Part shown: positions 1 to 8,796 of the stretch, piece by piece
Layout of the letters: each line of letters starts with the position of its first letter
Numbering within the stretch: the first letter of the stretch is position 1
Assembly: GCF_014712225.1 (NCBI RefSeq)
Contig: NZ_JACXBW010000009.1
Coordinates: 170,297 to 234,296, forward strand
Reading direction: 5' to 3'
DNA length: 64,000 nt
Origin: Pseudarthrobacter sulfonivorans
GTDB taxonomy: Bacteria > Actinomycetota > Actinomycetes > Actinomycetales > Micrococcaceae
Notes under the pieces: generated by a model
The model's database searches: none
What the model was told of the DNA's origin: nothing
Seen by the model: only the letters and a program-made list of their open reading frames with translations
Translations under genes and position numbers: made by a program

Positions 1-434
1 CAGGCGAGCAGCACCTGGGCGGCGGAGCCGGCCTTCATGGACAGCTGCGTGCCCACGGGAATGGTGTCGCGCAGGCCGATGGGCCGCTCAGCGGAAGCGA
101 CGCAGACGCGCCACTCGCCCTGGCGTCGGAAGATCTGCGAGCTCTCGCCGGTGGCGTCGCGCAGCTGCATCAGGATGGGCCCGGCCGAGGCAATGAGCCG
201 GTCCTCGCCGGCGGCGGATGCCAGCTCCACGAGGCGGCTGCCCAGGACGAACCTGCCCTGGATGTCCCGGCTGACCAGGCGGTGGTGGATCAGCGCCAGG
301 GCAAGCCTGTGGACCGTGGGCCGGGCGAGCCCTGTGGCGGCCACCAGCTGCGCCAGGGTGGTGGGCCCGGCCTCCAATGCGTCCAGCACATGGGCCGCTT
401 TATCAATGACGCCGACTCCACTAGAATTGTCCAT
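1..434 (-). CDS. IclR-family transcriptional regulator (LtbR/NdgR-like), 3' part outside window
   Basis: The reading frame runs leftward from an ATG at 434 and is still open at base 1, so about 144 N-terminal residues are visible. They hold the winged helix-turn-helix of IclR proteins (helix-turn-helix around TLAQLVAATGLARPTVHRL, followed by a wing near GRFVLGSRLVEL) and the start of the effector-binding domain. It is divergent from leuCD. IclR regulators in this position (LtbR in Corynebacterium, NdgR in Streptomyces) control leucine genes, so the same role is inferred here. The -10 box CAATAT lies so close to the ATG that the mRNA may be leaderless. Confidence 0.9.
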   Translation of the reverse strand, partial: MDNSSGVGVIDKAAHVLDALEAGPTTLAQLVAATGLARPTVHRLALALIHHRLVSRDIQGRFVLGSRLVELASAAGEDRLIASAGPILMQLRDATGESSQIFRRQGEWRVCVASAERPIGLRDTIPVGTQLSMKAGSAAQVLLA

Positions 435-440
435 GTAATG

Positions 441-469
441 ATATTGCCGTCTCATTATCTGAGATGCAA
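441..469 (-). promoter_or_regulatory. Promoter of the iclR-type gene
   Basis: On the minus strand TTGCAT (469-464) and CAATAT (446-441) are separated by exactly 17 bases, a good sigma-70-type match. The expected transcription start falls at about 434-435, on the start codon itself. The spacer contains the perfect palindrome described separately. Inferred from sequence only. Confidence 0.5.
450..464. promoter_or_regulatory. Palindromic operator between leuC and the IclR gene
   Basis: TCTCA-ttatc-TGAGA is a perfect inverted repeat with a 5-base centre. It sits between the -35 and -10 of the iclR promoter and about 85 bases before leuC. Its symmetry and place suggest binding by the IclR-type dimer, giving autoregulation plus control of leuCD. 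The match to a known motif was not tested. Confidence 0.5.
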
Positions 470-549
470 ATCTTTTGAGTGGCATATTCCACAGCCCTGC
501 TGGTTCAGTGGAGCGTAACAGCCAAAACATGCAGTGAAGGGAGCTGGCC

Positions 550-2004
550 GTGGCAAAAACACTGGCCGAGAAAGTCTGGGACGCACATGTGGTGCGCAAA
601 GGCGACGGCGAGGGAGCCAATGCCCAGCCCGACCTTCTCTTCATCGATCTCCACCTCGTCCATGAGGTGACCTCCCCGCAGGCATTCGAGGGCCTCCGCC
701 TCGCCGGCCGCAAGCTGCGCCGCCCTGATCTCACCATCGCCACGGAGGACCACAACACTCCCACGCTGGACATCGACAAGCCCATCGCCGATCTCACCAG
801 CCGCACCCAGATCCAGACGCTGCGCAACAACTGCGCGGAGTTCGGTGTCCGGCTGCACTCGCTCGGCGACGCAGAGCAGGGCATTGTGCACGTTGTAGGC
901 CCGCAGCTCGGCCTCACCCAGCCCGGCATGACGGTTGTCTGCGGCGACTCCCACACTTCCACGCACGGCGCTTTCGGTGCGTTGGCCATGGGCATCGGCA
1001 CGTCCGAGGTGGAGCACGTCATGGCCACCCAGACGCTGTCCCTGAAGCCGTTCAAGACCATGGCCATCAATGTTGAAGGCACCCTCCGTCCGGGCGTCAC
1101 GGCGAAGGACATCATCCTCGCGGTCATTGCCAAGATCGGCACCGGCGGGGGCCAGGGCTACGTCCTGGAATACCGCGGTTCCGCCATTCGCGCGCTGTCC
1201 ATGGAAGCGCGGATGACCATCTGCAACATGTCCATCGAGGCCGGCGCCCGCGCCGGCCTGGTGGCCCCGGACCAGACCACGTACGACTACATGTTCGGCC
1301 GCCCGCACGCTCCCCAGGGAGCGGACTGGGATGCCGCCGTCGAGTACTGGGACACGCTGCGTACCGACGACGACGCCACCTTCGACGTCAAAGTGGACCT
1401 GGATGCCGACACGCTGGAGCCGTTCGTCACGTGGGGCACCAACCCTGGCCAGGGCGTTTCGCTGTCTGCTTCGGTGCCGTCACCGGAAGACTTCGGCGAC
1501 GAAAACGCCAAGGCTGCCGCCGAGCGTGCGCTGCAGTACATGGGACTGGCTGCGGGAACGCCCATGAAGGACATCCGGGTGGACACCGTCTTCCTGGGTT
1601 CCTGCACCAACTCGCGCATGGAGGACCTCCGGGCCGCTGCGGATATCATCCGCGGCCGGCAGAAGGATCCGAACATCCGGATGCTGGTGGTTCCCGGTTC
1701 GGCCCGCGTGCGGCTCGAAGCCGAAGCCGAGGGCCTGGACAAGGTCTTCAAAGACTTCGGCGCAGAGTGGCGTTTCGCCGGCTGCTCCATGTGCCTGGGC
1801 ATGAACCCGGACCAGTTGGAGGTGGGGGAGCGCTGCGCGTCAACCTCGAACCGCAACTTCGAAGGCCGGCAGGGCAAGGGCGGCCGCACGCACCTGGTTT
1901 CGCCGGTAGTGGCAGCCGCAACGGCCATCCGTGGAACCCTGAGCTCGCCGTCGGACCTTGATCCGGCACCCGAATCCGCCGCCATCCGCACCAGCGCAGC
2001 CTAG
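550..2004 (+). CDS. leuC: 3-isopropylmalate dehydratase large subunit
   Basis: Large subunit of isopropylmalate isomerase, which with LeuD converts 2-isopropylmalate to 3-isopropylmalate in cytosolic leucine synthesis. The 484-residue protein has the aconitase-family layout, with [4Fe-4S] cysteines at about residue 352 (GSCTNSRM) and residues 412 and 415 (CSMCLGMN). An early [10 protein letters not shown] segment is also typical. The start is GTG at 550 with an upstream GAAGGGA. The stop TAG lies 10 bases before leuD, so the two genes form an operon. Regulation by the divergent IclR-type protein is likely. Confidence 0.97.
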   Translation: MAKTLAEKVWDAHVVRKGDGEGANAQPDLLFIDLHLVHEVTSPQAFEGLRLAGRKLRRPDLTIATEDHNTPTLDIDKPIADLTSRTQIQTLRNNCAEFGVRLHSLGDAEQGIVHVVGPQLGLTQPGMTVVCGDSHTSTHGAFGALAMGIGTSEVEHVMATQTLSLKPFKTMAINVEGTLRPGVTAKDIILAVIAKIGTGGGQGYVLEYRGSAIRALSMEARMTICNMSIEAGARAGLVAPDQTTYDYMFGRPHAPQGADWDAAVEYWDTLRTDDDATFDVKVDLDADTLEPFVTWGTNPGQGVSLSASVPSPEDFGDENAKAAAERALQYMGLAAGTPMKDIRVDTVFLGSCTNSRMEDLRAAADIIRGRQKDPNIRMLVVPGSARVRLEAEAEGLDKVFKDFGAEWRFAGCSMCLGMNPDQLEVGERCASTSNRNFEGRQGKGGRTHLVSPVVAAATAIRGTLSSPSDLDPAPESAAIRTSAA

Positions 2005-2014
2005 GAGACCCGCC

Positions 2015-2617
2015 ATGGAAAAGTTCACCACCCACACGGGCATCGGCGTCCCGCTGCGCCAGAGCAACGTTGACACGGACCAGATCATCCCGGCCGTCTA
2101 CCTCAAACGGATTACCCGCACCGGCTTTGAGGACGCGCTCTTCTCCGCCTGGCGCAAGGATCCTGCCTTCATCTTGAACCAGGCCCCGTTCAACGCCGGC
2201 TCCGTCCTGGTTGCGGGTCCGGACTTTGGCACCGGGTCCTCCCGTGAGCACGCCGTCTGGGCCCTGAAGGACTACGGTTTCAAGACCGTCCTGTCGTCCC
2301 GGTTTGCGGATATTTTCCGCGGTAACTCCGGCAAGCAGGGCCTCCTGGCCGCCGAACTTGCCCAGGACGACATCGAGCTGATCTGGAAGGAACTCGAGAA
2401 CGCCCCGGGCACCGAAGTCACCGTTGATCTGGTGTCCAAAACAGTCATTTGCGGCAACATCGTGGCCCCGTTCGAGATCGACGATTACACCCGCTGGCGG
2501 CTCCTCGAAGGGCTCGATGACATCGGCCTCACGCTCCAGCACGAAGAGGACATTACGGCCTACGAAGCCACCCGTCCCGCCTTCAAACCAACCACCCTGC
2601 CGGCCCGGCTTTCCTAA
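2015..2617 (+). CDS. leuD: 3-isopropylmalate dehydratase small subunit
   Basis: Small subunit that completes the LeuCD isomerase. The start is ATG at 2015, preceded by AGGAGA at a good distance. An ATG 57 bases upstream in the same frame lies within leuC and adds a low-complexity proline-rich stretch, so it was not used. The 200 residues match the family length and contain the swivelling-domain features: [15 protein letters not shown] near the N-terminus, [15 protein letters not shown], and a later NSGKQGLL segment. A long nested hairpin follows the stop codon. Confidence 0.97.
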   Translation: MEKFTTHTGIGVPLRQSNVDTDQIIPAVYLKRITRTGFEDALFSAWRKDPAFILNQAPFNAGSVLVAGPDFGTGSSREHAVWALKDYGFKTVLSSRFADIFRGNSGKQGLLAAELAQDDIELIWKELENAPGTEVTVDLVSKTVICGNIVAPFEIDDYTRWRLLEGLDDIGLTLQHEEDITAYEATRPAFKPTTLPARLS

Positions 2618-2629
2618 GCACCCACTGAG

Positions 2630-2694
2630 GCAACGCGGGGTCACGTAACGCCCGATAACATCGAATTATCGGGCCTAAAGTGACCCCGTGTTGC
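2630..2694. terminator. Nested palindrome after leuD
   Basis: Outer arms of 15 bases (GCAACGCGGGGTCAC at 2630-2644 and its near-complement at 2680-2694, one wobble) enclose an inner perfect 8-base stem (CCCGATAA 2651-2658, TTATCGGG 2666-2673). There is no U tract. It may terminate leuCD transcription or be a REP-like repeat. It lies in the 226-base gap before murA. Confidence 0.55.
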
Positions 2695-2843
2695 TTCTGG
2701 CGGGACTGGCGGAACGGCGGAAGGAACGACGCCGCGCCGCAGGCTTTGACGCCGCCGTATTTCGGTTCGGTAACGCAACCTCCTATGCTTAGCTGGAGCC
2801 TTTGCAAGTGTTTGGGGGCGAGTAATCGTAAGGAAACCGGTAT

Positions 2844-4169
2844 ATGAGTAGTGTTCTGACAATCCGCGGCGGAGTCCCGCTTACAGGCCGCGTCAGCGTC
2901 CGGGGGGCCAAGAATCTTGTTCCCAAAGCGATGGTGGCAGCCTTGCTGGGCAACGAACCCTCGGTGTTGCGGAACGTTCCGGAAATCAAGGACGTCGAGG
3001 TCGTCACGTCCCTGCTGCAGCTGCACGGAGTGACGGTGGTCAAGGATCCCGTCACCGGCGATCTGACCCTTGACCCGAAAGCGGCCAAGACCGCGCCGAG
3101 CACCGCGATCGATGCCCACGCGGGGGATTCGAGGATCCCCATCCTGCTGTGCGGACCGCTCATCCACGCGATCGGTGAGGCTTTCATCCCGGACCTGGGC
3201 GGCTGCAAAATCGGCGACCGGCCCATCGACTACCACCTCAACGTGCTGCGCCAGTTCGGTGCCGTCGTCGAAAAGCGCCCGGGCGGCATCCACATCTCCG
3301 CGCCCCGGGGCCTGCAGGGAGCCAAGATCTCCCTTCCTTATCCCTCGGTGGGCGCCACGGAGCAGGTACTGCTCAGCGCAACCCGCGCCGAGGGGATCAC
3401 AGAGCTTTCCGGTGCCGCCACCGAGCCCGAGATCATCGACCTGATTGCTGTGCTGCAGAAGATGGGCGCCATTATCAGCGTCCAGACCGACCGCACCATC
3501 CGCATTGAAGGCGTCAAGGACCTGGGCGGCTACAACCACCGTGCCCTCTCGGACCGCAACGAATCGGCCTCGTGGGCTTCGGCGGCGTTGGTCACCCGCG
3601 GCGACATCTTCGTCGAAGGTGCCTCGCAGCGGGACATGATGACGTTCCTGAACACCTACCGCAAGGTGGGCGGCGGCATGGACATCGGCGAGGACGGCAT
3701 CCGCTTCTACCACCGCGGCGGCAAGCTCAACCCGCTGGTGCTCGAAACCGACGTGCACCCCGGATTCATGACCGACTGGCAGCAACCCCTGGTGGTGGCC
3801 CTGACCCAGGCCGAGGGCGTATCGATCGTGCACGAGACCGTCTACGAAAACAGGTTCGGTTTCACCGACGCCCTCATCCGCATGGGCGCCAACATCCAGG
3901 TGCACCGTGAATGCCTGGGCAGCGTGCCGTGCCGCTTCGGCCAGCGGAACTTCCTCCACTCAGCCGTCATTTCCGGCCCCACCCAGCTCAAGGGCACCGA
4001 CATCGACGTCCCGGACCTCCGTGGCGGCTTCAGCCACCTCATCGCTGCGCTTGCCGCCACCGGCACGTCCCGCGTGACCGGGATTGACATCATTAACCGC
4101 GGCTACGAGCGCTTTAGCGAAAAGCTGGCCGGCCTCGGCGCCGATTTCGACATCACCTCGACGAAGTAG
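2844..4169 (+). CDS. murA: UDP-N-acetylglucosamine 1-carboxyvinyltransferase
   Basis: First committed step of peptidoglycan synthesis: transfer of enolpyruvate from PEP to UDP-GlcNAc in the cytosol. The 441-residue protein has the EPSP-synthase fold, with Lys23 in GAKNLVPK and a catalytic cysteine at residue 121 in GGCKIGDRP. Mycobacterial MurA has Asp at that place and is intrinsically fosfomycin resistant, so this enzyme should be of the fosfomycin-sensitive kind (inference). The ATG at 2844 follows GTAAGGAAA. plsC begins 10 bases after the stop, suggesting cotranscription through ddl. Confidence 0.95.
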   Translation: MSSVLTIRGGVPLTGRVSVRGAKNLVPKAMVAALLGNEPSVLRNVPEIKDVEVVTSLLQLHGVTVVKDPVTGDLTLDPKAAKTAPSTAIDAHAGDSRIPILLCGPLIHAIGEAFIPDLGGCKIGDRPIDYHLNVLRQFGAVVEKRPGGIHISAPRGLQGAKISLPYPSVGATEQVLLSATRAEGITELSGAATEPEIIDLIAVLQKMGAIISVQTDRTIRIEGVKDLGGYNHRALSDRNESASWASAALVTRGDIFVEGASQRDMMTFLNTYRKVGGGMDIGEDGIRFYHRGGKLNPLVLETDVHPGFMTDWQQPLVVALTQAEGVSIVHETVYENRFGFTDALIRMGANIQVHRECLGSVPCRFGQRNFLHSAVISGPTQLKGTDIDVPDLRGGFSHLIAALAATGTSRVTGIDIINRGYERFSEKLAGLGADFDITSTK

Positions 4170-4179
4170 CGTTGGGGTC

Positions 4180-4947
4180 GTGAAGGAAACAGCCAAGAGC
4201 CAGGCCACATTCGTTGTGGTCGCAGCCATCGTGCGCACCCTGCTTAACGGCATGATGAACAAAAAGTGGGAGGGCCTGGAGAACCTCCCGGCCGGCGGCT
4301 TCATCGCCGCGCCCAACCATTGCACGGAGATTGATCCGCTCATCGTGGGCCACTTGCTCTACAACCAGAAGCGCGCGCCCCATTTCCTGGCCAAGGCCGG
4401 GCTCTTCAAGGTTCCGGTGGTGGGCGCCATCCTGCGGGCCACCCGCCAGATCCCGGTGGAGCGCTCGACGGCGGGAGCGAACCGCTCGCTGCAGCTCGCC
4501 CAGGAGGTCGTGGCCGACGGCGGGGCCATCATCATCTACCCCGAGGGGACGCTGACCCGTGATCCGGACCTGTGGCCGATGAAGGGCCACACCGGGGCAG
4601 CACGCCTCGCGCTTGAAGGTGGAATACCCGTGGTGCCCATCGCGCATTGGGGCGCCCACGAGGTCTTCCCGCGTTACGCAAAACGCTTCCACCTTTTCCC
4701 GCGCAAGACGTCGCGTGTAGTGGTGGGCAAACCCGTGGACCTCAGTCCTTTTATGGGCGGAACGCTGGACAAGGCAACCCTTACCGCTGCCACGGACGCC
4801 ATCATGGACGCCGTGACGGAATTGCTGGCCGGCATCCGGGGCGAGGTGCCTCCCGCCGAGCGCTGGGATCCTGCCAAACACAACCAGGCCACGCACGGCC
4901 GCTTCGTTGACCGGAAACGGCCTGACGGCGCAGCGGACGCCACGTGA
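4180..4947 (+). CDS. plsC: 1-acyl-sn-glycerol-3-phosphate acyltransferase
   Basis: Membrane-associated acyltransferase of phospholipid synthesis that adds an acyl chain to lysophosphatidate. The 255 residues include the acyltransferase HX4D motif (H47 to D52 in NHCTEIDP), a glycine-rich second motif, the EGT motif (YPEGTLTRDP) and a late proline motif. A hydrophobic stretch at residues 10-22 may anchor it. GTG at 4180 was chosen because the frame further upstream is only murA read out of frame. The last bases overlap gpsA (GTGA), which fits a phosphatidate pathway pair. Confidence 0.92.
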   Translation: MKETAKSQATFVVVAAIVRTLLNGMMNKKWEGLENLPAGGFIAAPNHCTEIDPLIVGHLLYNQKRAPHFLAKAGLFKVPVVGAILRATRQIPVERSTAGANRSLQLAQEVVADGGAIIIYPEGTLTRDPDLWPMKGHTGAARLALEGGIPVVPIAHWGAHEVFPRYAKRFHLFPRKTSRVVVGKPVDLSPFMGGTLDKATLTAATDAIMDAVTELLAGIRGEVPPAERWDPAKHNQATHGRFVDRKRPDGAADAT

Positions 4948-5996
4948 CCGCTGAGGGAAGCCGTCCCGGCTCGGCCCGCTCTGTTGCCGTCCTTGGCGCA
5001 GGTTCCTGGGGAACCACGTTCGCCAAGATCCTTGCGGACGCCGCCAACGCGGCGGGCGTGGAGCGAAGCATCCGGCTGTGGGGCAGGCGCAGCGAGGTGG
5101 TGGAGCAGATCAACTCCTCCCATCGCAACGAGCAGTACCTGAAGGACACGGTGCTGCCCGCCAGCATCACGGCGTCCGTGGATGTGCGTGATGTCTTGTC
5201 CGGCGCGGACCTGGTGGTCCTGGCGGTCCCGGCACAGTCGCTGCGCCTCCAGCTCCGCGCATGGAAAGCCATGGTTGCCCCGGACGCGGTGGTGGTGTCC
5301 CTGATGAAGGGCCTGGAACTCGGAACGGATGCCCGCATGAGCGAGGTCATCAGTGACGAACTCGGGATTCCCGATCACCGGATCGCCGTGGTTTCGGGGC
5401 CGAACCTCGCCATGGAGATCGCCCGTGAAGAACCTACGGCCTCCGTGGTGGCGTGTACGGACGACGCGACCGCGGGCTGGATTGCCAGGAGCTGCACCGC
5501 TCCCTACTTCCGCCCTTACACCACCGGGGACGTGGTGGGCGTGGAGATCGGCGGCATCGTCAAGAACGTCATCGCGCTGGCTGTCGGCATTTGCGAAGGT
5601 AAGCAGATGGGGGACAACACCAAGGCCTCCGTCATCACCAGGGGCCTGGCCGAAACGTCCCGTCTGGCCCTTGCGCTCGGCGGTGAAGCACGGACCATGG
5701 CCGGACTGGCCGGTCTCGGGGATCTGGTAGCCACCTGCTCCTCGCCTCTGTCGCGAAACCACACTGCCGGCCGGCTGCTGGGTGAGGGACTCACCCTTGA
5801 TGAGCTCGCCCTGAAGATGACGCAGACTGCCGAAGGCATAAAATCGGGCCAGGCCGTGCATGAACTCGCGGGGAAGCTGGGTGTCGAAATGCCCATTACC
5901 GCCGCCGTTGTAGCCGTCCTCGCCGGCAAACTTTCCGTTGACCAACTGGGGCCCCTGCTGCTGTCCCGGGACCTGAAACCTGAAGGCGATTACTGA
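4944..5996 (+). CDS. gpsA: Glycerol-3-phosphate dehydrogenase (NAD(P)+)
   Basis: Reduces dihydroxyacetone phosphate to sn-glycerol 3-phosphate, the backbone used by PlsC-type acyltransferases. The 350 residues contain the nucleotide-binding motif GAGSWGTT (residues 18-25), the SGPNLAMEI segment and the helical C-terminal domain with GIVKNVIALAVGICEG and GDNTKAS. The GTG start overlaps the plsC stop by 4 bases and ddl starts 2 bases after the stop, so the three genes look translationally coupled. Confidence 0.96.
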   Translation: MTAEGSRPGSARSVAVLGAGSWGTTFAKILADAANAAGVERSIRLWGRRSEVVEQINSSHRNEQYLKDTVLPASITASVDVRDVLSGADLVVLAVPAQSLRLQLRAWKAMVAPDAVVVSLMKGLELGTDARMSEVISDELGIPDHRIAVVSGPNLAMEIAREEPTASVVACTDDATAGWIARSCTAPYFRPYTTGDVVGVEIGGIVKNVIALAVGICEGKQMGDNTKASVITRGLAETSRLALALGGEARTMAGLAGLGDLVATCSSPLSRNHTAGRLLGEGLTLDELALKMTQTAEGIKSGQAVHELAGKLGVEMPITAAVVAVLAGKLSVDQLGPLLLSRDLKPEGDY

Positions 5997-5998
5997 CA

Positions 5999-7147
5999 AT
6001 GTCTGACCAAAACCTGGCCACACCGAACCCGGCCCACCGCGTCAAACCACGGGTGGCGGTGCTTTTCGGTGGCCGGTCCAGCGAACACGCGGTGAGCTGC
6101 GTGACGGCTGCCGGTGTGCTGGGGGCCATCAACAAAGACAAGTACGACGTGATTCCCATCGGCATCGCCAAGTCCGGGCAATGGGTCCTGGCCTCGGCGG
6201 ACACTGCCCAGTGGTCGCTGTCCGCGGCGTCGCTGCCGGAAGTCCCGGCGTCGTCGGAGACTGTGACCCTTGCCGAAATCGGCGGGGAGCACCAACTGAT
6301 TGTGGCCTCGCCGGACGCGGTTCCCCGCGAACTCGGCACCGTTGATGTGGTCTTCCCGCTGCTTCACGGCCCGTTCGGTGAAGACGGAACCATCCAGGGG
6401 CTGCTGGAACTCTCTGACACCCGGTACGTGGGCGCCGGTGTCCTCGCGTCCGCGGTGGGCATGGACAAGCACTACATGAAGGTCGTTTTCGAGGCTGCCG
6501 GCCTGCGGGTGGGACCGTATGTTGCCGTCACGGACCGGCAGTGGCTCAACGACGCCGAGGCTGTCCGCAAGCAGGTGGACCGTCTCGGCTTCCCGGTGTT
6601 CGTCAAGCCGGCACGGGCGGGATCGTCCATGGGCATCTCCAAAGTGGATTCGCTGGAGGAACTGGATGCCGCCGTCGGGGAAGCCCGCCGCCACGACCGC
6701 AAGCTGGTCATTGAGGCTGGCATCGTGGGCCGGGAAATCGAGTGTGCCGTCCTGGAAGGGCGCGGAACGTCAGCGCCGCGTACCTCCATGCCGGGCGAGA
6801 TCTCCGTGGCCGGGGGCGGTCATGATTTCTACGACTTCAACGCCAAATACGTTGAGGACGACGCCGCTTCGCTCAGCTGCCCGGCCGACATCCCCGAGGA
6901 AGCAATCGCCAGGGTGCGGGAGCTGGCGGCAGTCGCGTTCGACGCCGTCGGGGCGGAGGGACTGAGCCGCGTTGATTTCTTCTACACCCCTGAGGGCGAG
7001 CTGATCATCAACGAGATCAACACCATGCCGGGGTTTACGCCTAAGAGCATGTACCCGCAGATGTGGGCAGCATCCGGCCTGGACTACGCGGACCTTATCG
7101 ACGAGCTGATCTACCTGGCGCTGAACCGGAAGACCGGACTCCGCTGA
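5999..7147 (+). CDS. ddl: D-alanine--D-alanine ligase
   Basis: ATP-dependent ligation of two D-alanines for the peptidoglycan pentapeptide. The 382-residue ATP-grasp protein shows the N-terminal VLFGGRSSEHAVS loop, the HGPFGEDGTIQG motif, the ATP-binding KPARAGSSMGI region and the metal-binding NEINTMPGFT near the C-terminus. It starts 2 bases after gpsA and closes the murA-plsC-gpsA-ddl run. A convergent lipoprotein gene ends 5 bases beyond its stop. Confidence 0.96.
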   Translation: MSDQNLATPNPAHRVKPRVAVLFGGRSSEHAVSCVTAAGVLGAINKDKYDVIPIGIAKSGQWVLASADTAQWSLSAASLPEVPASSETVTLAEIGGEHQLIVASPDAVPRELGTVDVVFPLLHGPFGEDGTIQGLLELSDTRYVGAGVLASAVGMDKHYMKVVFEAAGLRVGPYVAVTDRQWLNDAEAVRKQVDRLGFPVFVKPARAGSSMGISKVDSLEELDAAVGEARRHDRKLVIEAGIVGREIECAVLEGRGTSAPRTSMPGEISVAGGGHDFYDFNAKYVEDDAASLSCPADIPEEAIARVRELAAVAFDAVGAEGLSRVDFFYTPEGELIINEINTMPGFTPKSMYPQMWAASGLDYADLIDELIYLALNRKTGLR

Positions 7148-7151
7148 CCAC

Positions 7152-7661
7152 CTACTTGGTGCTCGGCAGGTTCTGCAGGTCTTCCTGGCCCACGCAGTTT
7201 CCGGTGGCGGGGATCTTTGCGGCAGCCCCCGAAAGGTCGGCGAGGACGGTGGCGGAACTGATCGACTCCTGATCCTTCGTGAGGAGGATCTCCGTAGCCG
7301 GTTTGCGGCCGAACGTCGTCAGCGTCCACGCGGCGTCCGCTTCCCTGATGACCCAATCGACGCCGTTGACGCTCACGCAGCGGTCCGTGGTCGGACCCGG
7401 AACGTTCACACCGCAACGCAGGATCACCTGCGAGGGATCGCCCCAGGCAGCAGTGGCCTGGCTGTTCGTCTTCCGCAGTGCCGCGTCGCCGATGGCGTCC
7501 GGCAGCGCCACCATCATGGAGGCGCACGCCGGGTTGGCCGCGTCAGCGGCCGGGGCCACATCCACGGCGGGGGCGCAGCCGGACAGGACAGCGCCAGCCA
7601 GGGCGGCGGTCAGCAGGCTTACGGACACACGGGCAGGAAAGGGCAAGCGCGGATGGTGCAT
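7152..7661 (-). CDS. DUF3515 family lipoprotein
   Basis: A 169-residue exported lipoprotein of unknown function. The N-terminus is basic, then hydrophobic, and ends in a lipobox (LSGC, Cys about residue 29), so the mature protein should be lipid-anchored outside the membrane. The rest matches the actinobacterial DUF3515 pattern (CASMMVALPDAIGD, then WGDPSQVILRCGV and a C-terminal cysteine). It is usually found next to thiL or ddl. Here it is convergent with ddl and divergent from thiL across 91 bases. Confidence 0.8.
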   Translation of the reverse strand: MHHPRLPFPARVSVSLLTAALAGAVLSGCAPAVDVAPAADAANPACASMMVALPDAIGDAALRKTNSQATAAWGDPSQVILRCGVNVPGPTTDRCVSVNGVDWVIREADAAWTLTTFGRKPATEILLTKDQESISSATVLADLSGAAAKIPATGNCVGQEDLQNLPSTK

Positions 7662-7752
7662 TCTTCAAGCCTAGCGCCGCCGCGCACGTGCGCCGCACCT
7701 CTGGCGTTGGTGCAGGATCAGCATTGTCGGTGCCGGGCTGTAGCGTAGGGGC

Positions 7753-8796
7753 GTGCCTGAAAAACCGCTGACCGAAGAAACCCCCACAGTCTCCGCCATG
7801 TCCGAATCCGGACTCCTGGCCCGCATCTTTCCCCGCCTGGAGATGGTCGGCGGCGCCCACGGCTCGGCCACACTGCTTGGTCCGGGGGACGACGCCGCGC
7901 TGGTGGCGGCACCGGACGGCAGAACGCTGATTTCCATTGACACCCAGGTCCAGGATCAGGACTTCCGGCTGCAGTGGGCCAATGGCTACCGGACCACCGG
8001 TTTCGACGTCGGGTGGAAGGCTGCAGCCCAGAACCTGAGTGACATCAATGCGATGGGCGGCAGGGCCACCTCGCTGGTGGTCAGCCTCACCCTGCCGCCG
8101 GAGACACCCGTCAGCTGGGTCGAGGACCTGGCCGATGGCCTCACCGCGGCCATCACGGGACTGGGCGCCACCCACTGCTCCGTGGCCGGAGGTGACCTGG
8201 GCCGCGGAACGGAAATCTCCGTGACCGTGGCGGTGCTGGGCACACTGGAAGGCGGAAATCCCGTGCTCCGCTCCGGAGCCCGCCCCGGCGACGTCCTTGC
8301 CCTGGCCGGCACAGTCGGCCGGGCCGCGGCCGGGCTGGCGCTCCTGGAAGCCCCAACTCCCATGCAGGCCCTTGCCCCGGCGCAGCGCGCACTCGTGGAA
8401 ACCCAGTGCCGCCCGAGGCCTCCCCTGGCAGCGGGCCCGCGGGCCCGGGCGGCCGGCGCTACCGCCATGATGGATATCTCGGACGGACTGGTGCGCGACG
8501 GCGGCCGTCTCGCCGCCGCCAGCGGCGTGGTGCTGGACCTGGACCCGCTGGAACTGAAGCGGCAGGCGGAAGGCCTCAGGCCGGCGTCGGACGTCCTCGC
8601 AGCGGACCCCCTGGCATGGGTGCTGGGCGGGGGAGAAGACCACGGACTGCTTGCCACATTCCCAGCCAACATTCAGCTTCCGGCCGGATTCACTGCGATA
8701 GGCTCAGTACAAGCCCCGGGAACCCACACTGGCCCGGGCGTCACAATTGCGGGCCGCGTCGCTGGCGCCACGGGATGGGATCACTTTGCAGACTAA
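7753..8796 (+). CDS. thiL: Thiamine-monophosphate kinase
   Basis: Phosphorylates thiamine monophosphate to thiamine pyrophosphate, the last step of TPP synthesis. The 347-residue PurM/AIR-synthase-type protein shows GPGDDAALV near the N-terminus, TGFDVGWKAAAQNLSDINAMGG, and GDVLALAGTVGR at the domain boundary. The start is GTG at 7753. An in-frame ATG at residue 16 is an alternative. The gene overlaps the following DAK2 gene. thiC, another TPP gene, lies far away at 43-45 kb. Confidence 0.93.
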   Translation: MPEKPLTEETPTVSAMSESGLLARIFPRLEMVGGAHGSATLLGPGDDAALVAAPDGRTLISIDTQVQDQDFRLQWANGYRTTGFDVGWKAAAQNLSDINAMGGRATSLVVSLTLPPETPVSWVEDLADGLTAAITGLGATHCSVAGGDLGRGTEISVTVAVLGTLEGGNPVLRSGARPGDVLALAGTVGRAAAGLALLEAPTPMQALAPAQRALVETQCRPRPPLAAGPRARAAGATAMMDISDGLVRDGGRLAAASGVVLDLDPLELKRQAEGLRPASDVLAADPLAWVLGGGEDHGLLATFPANIQLPAGFTAIGSVQAPGTHTGPGVTIAGRVAGATGWDHFAD

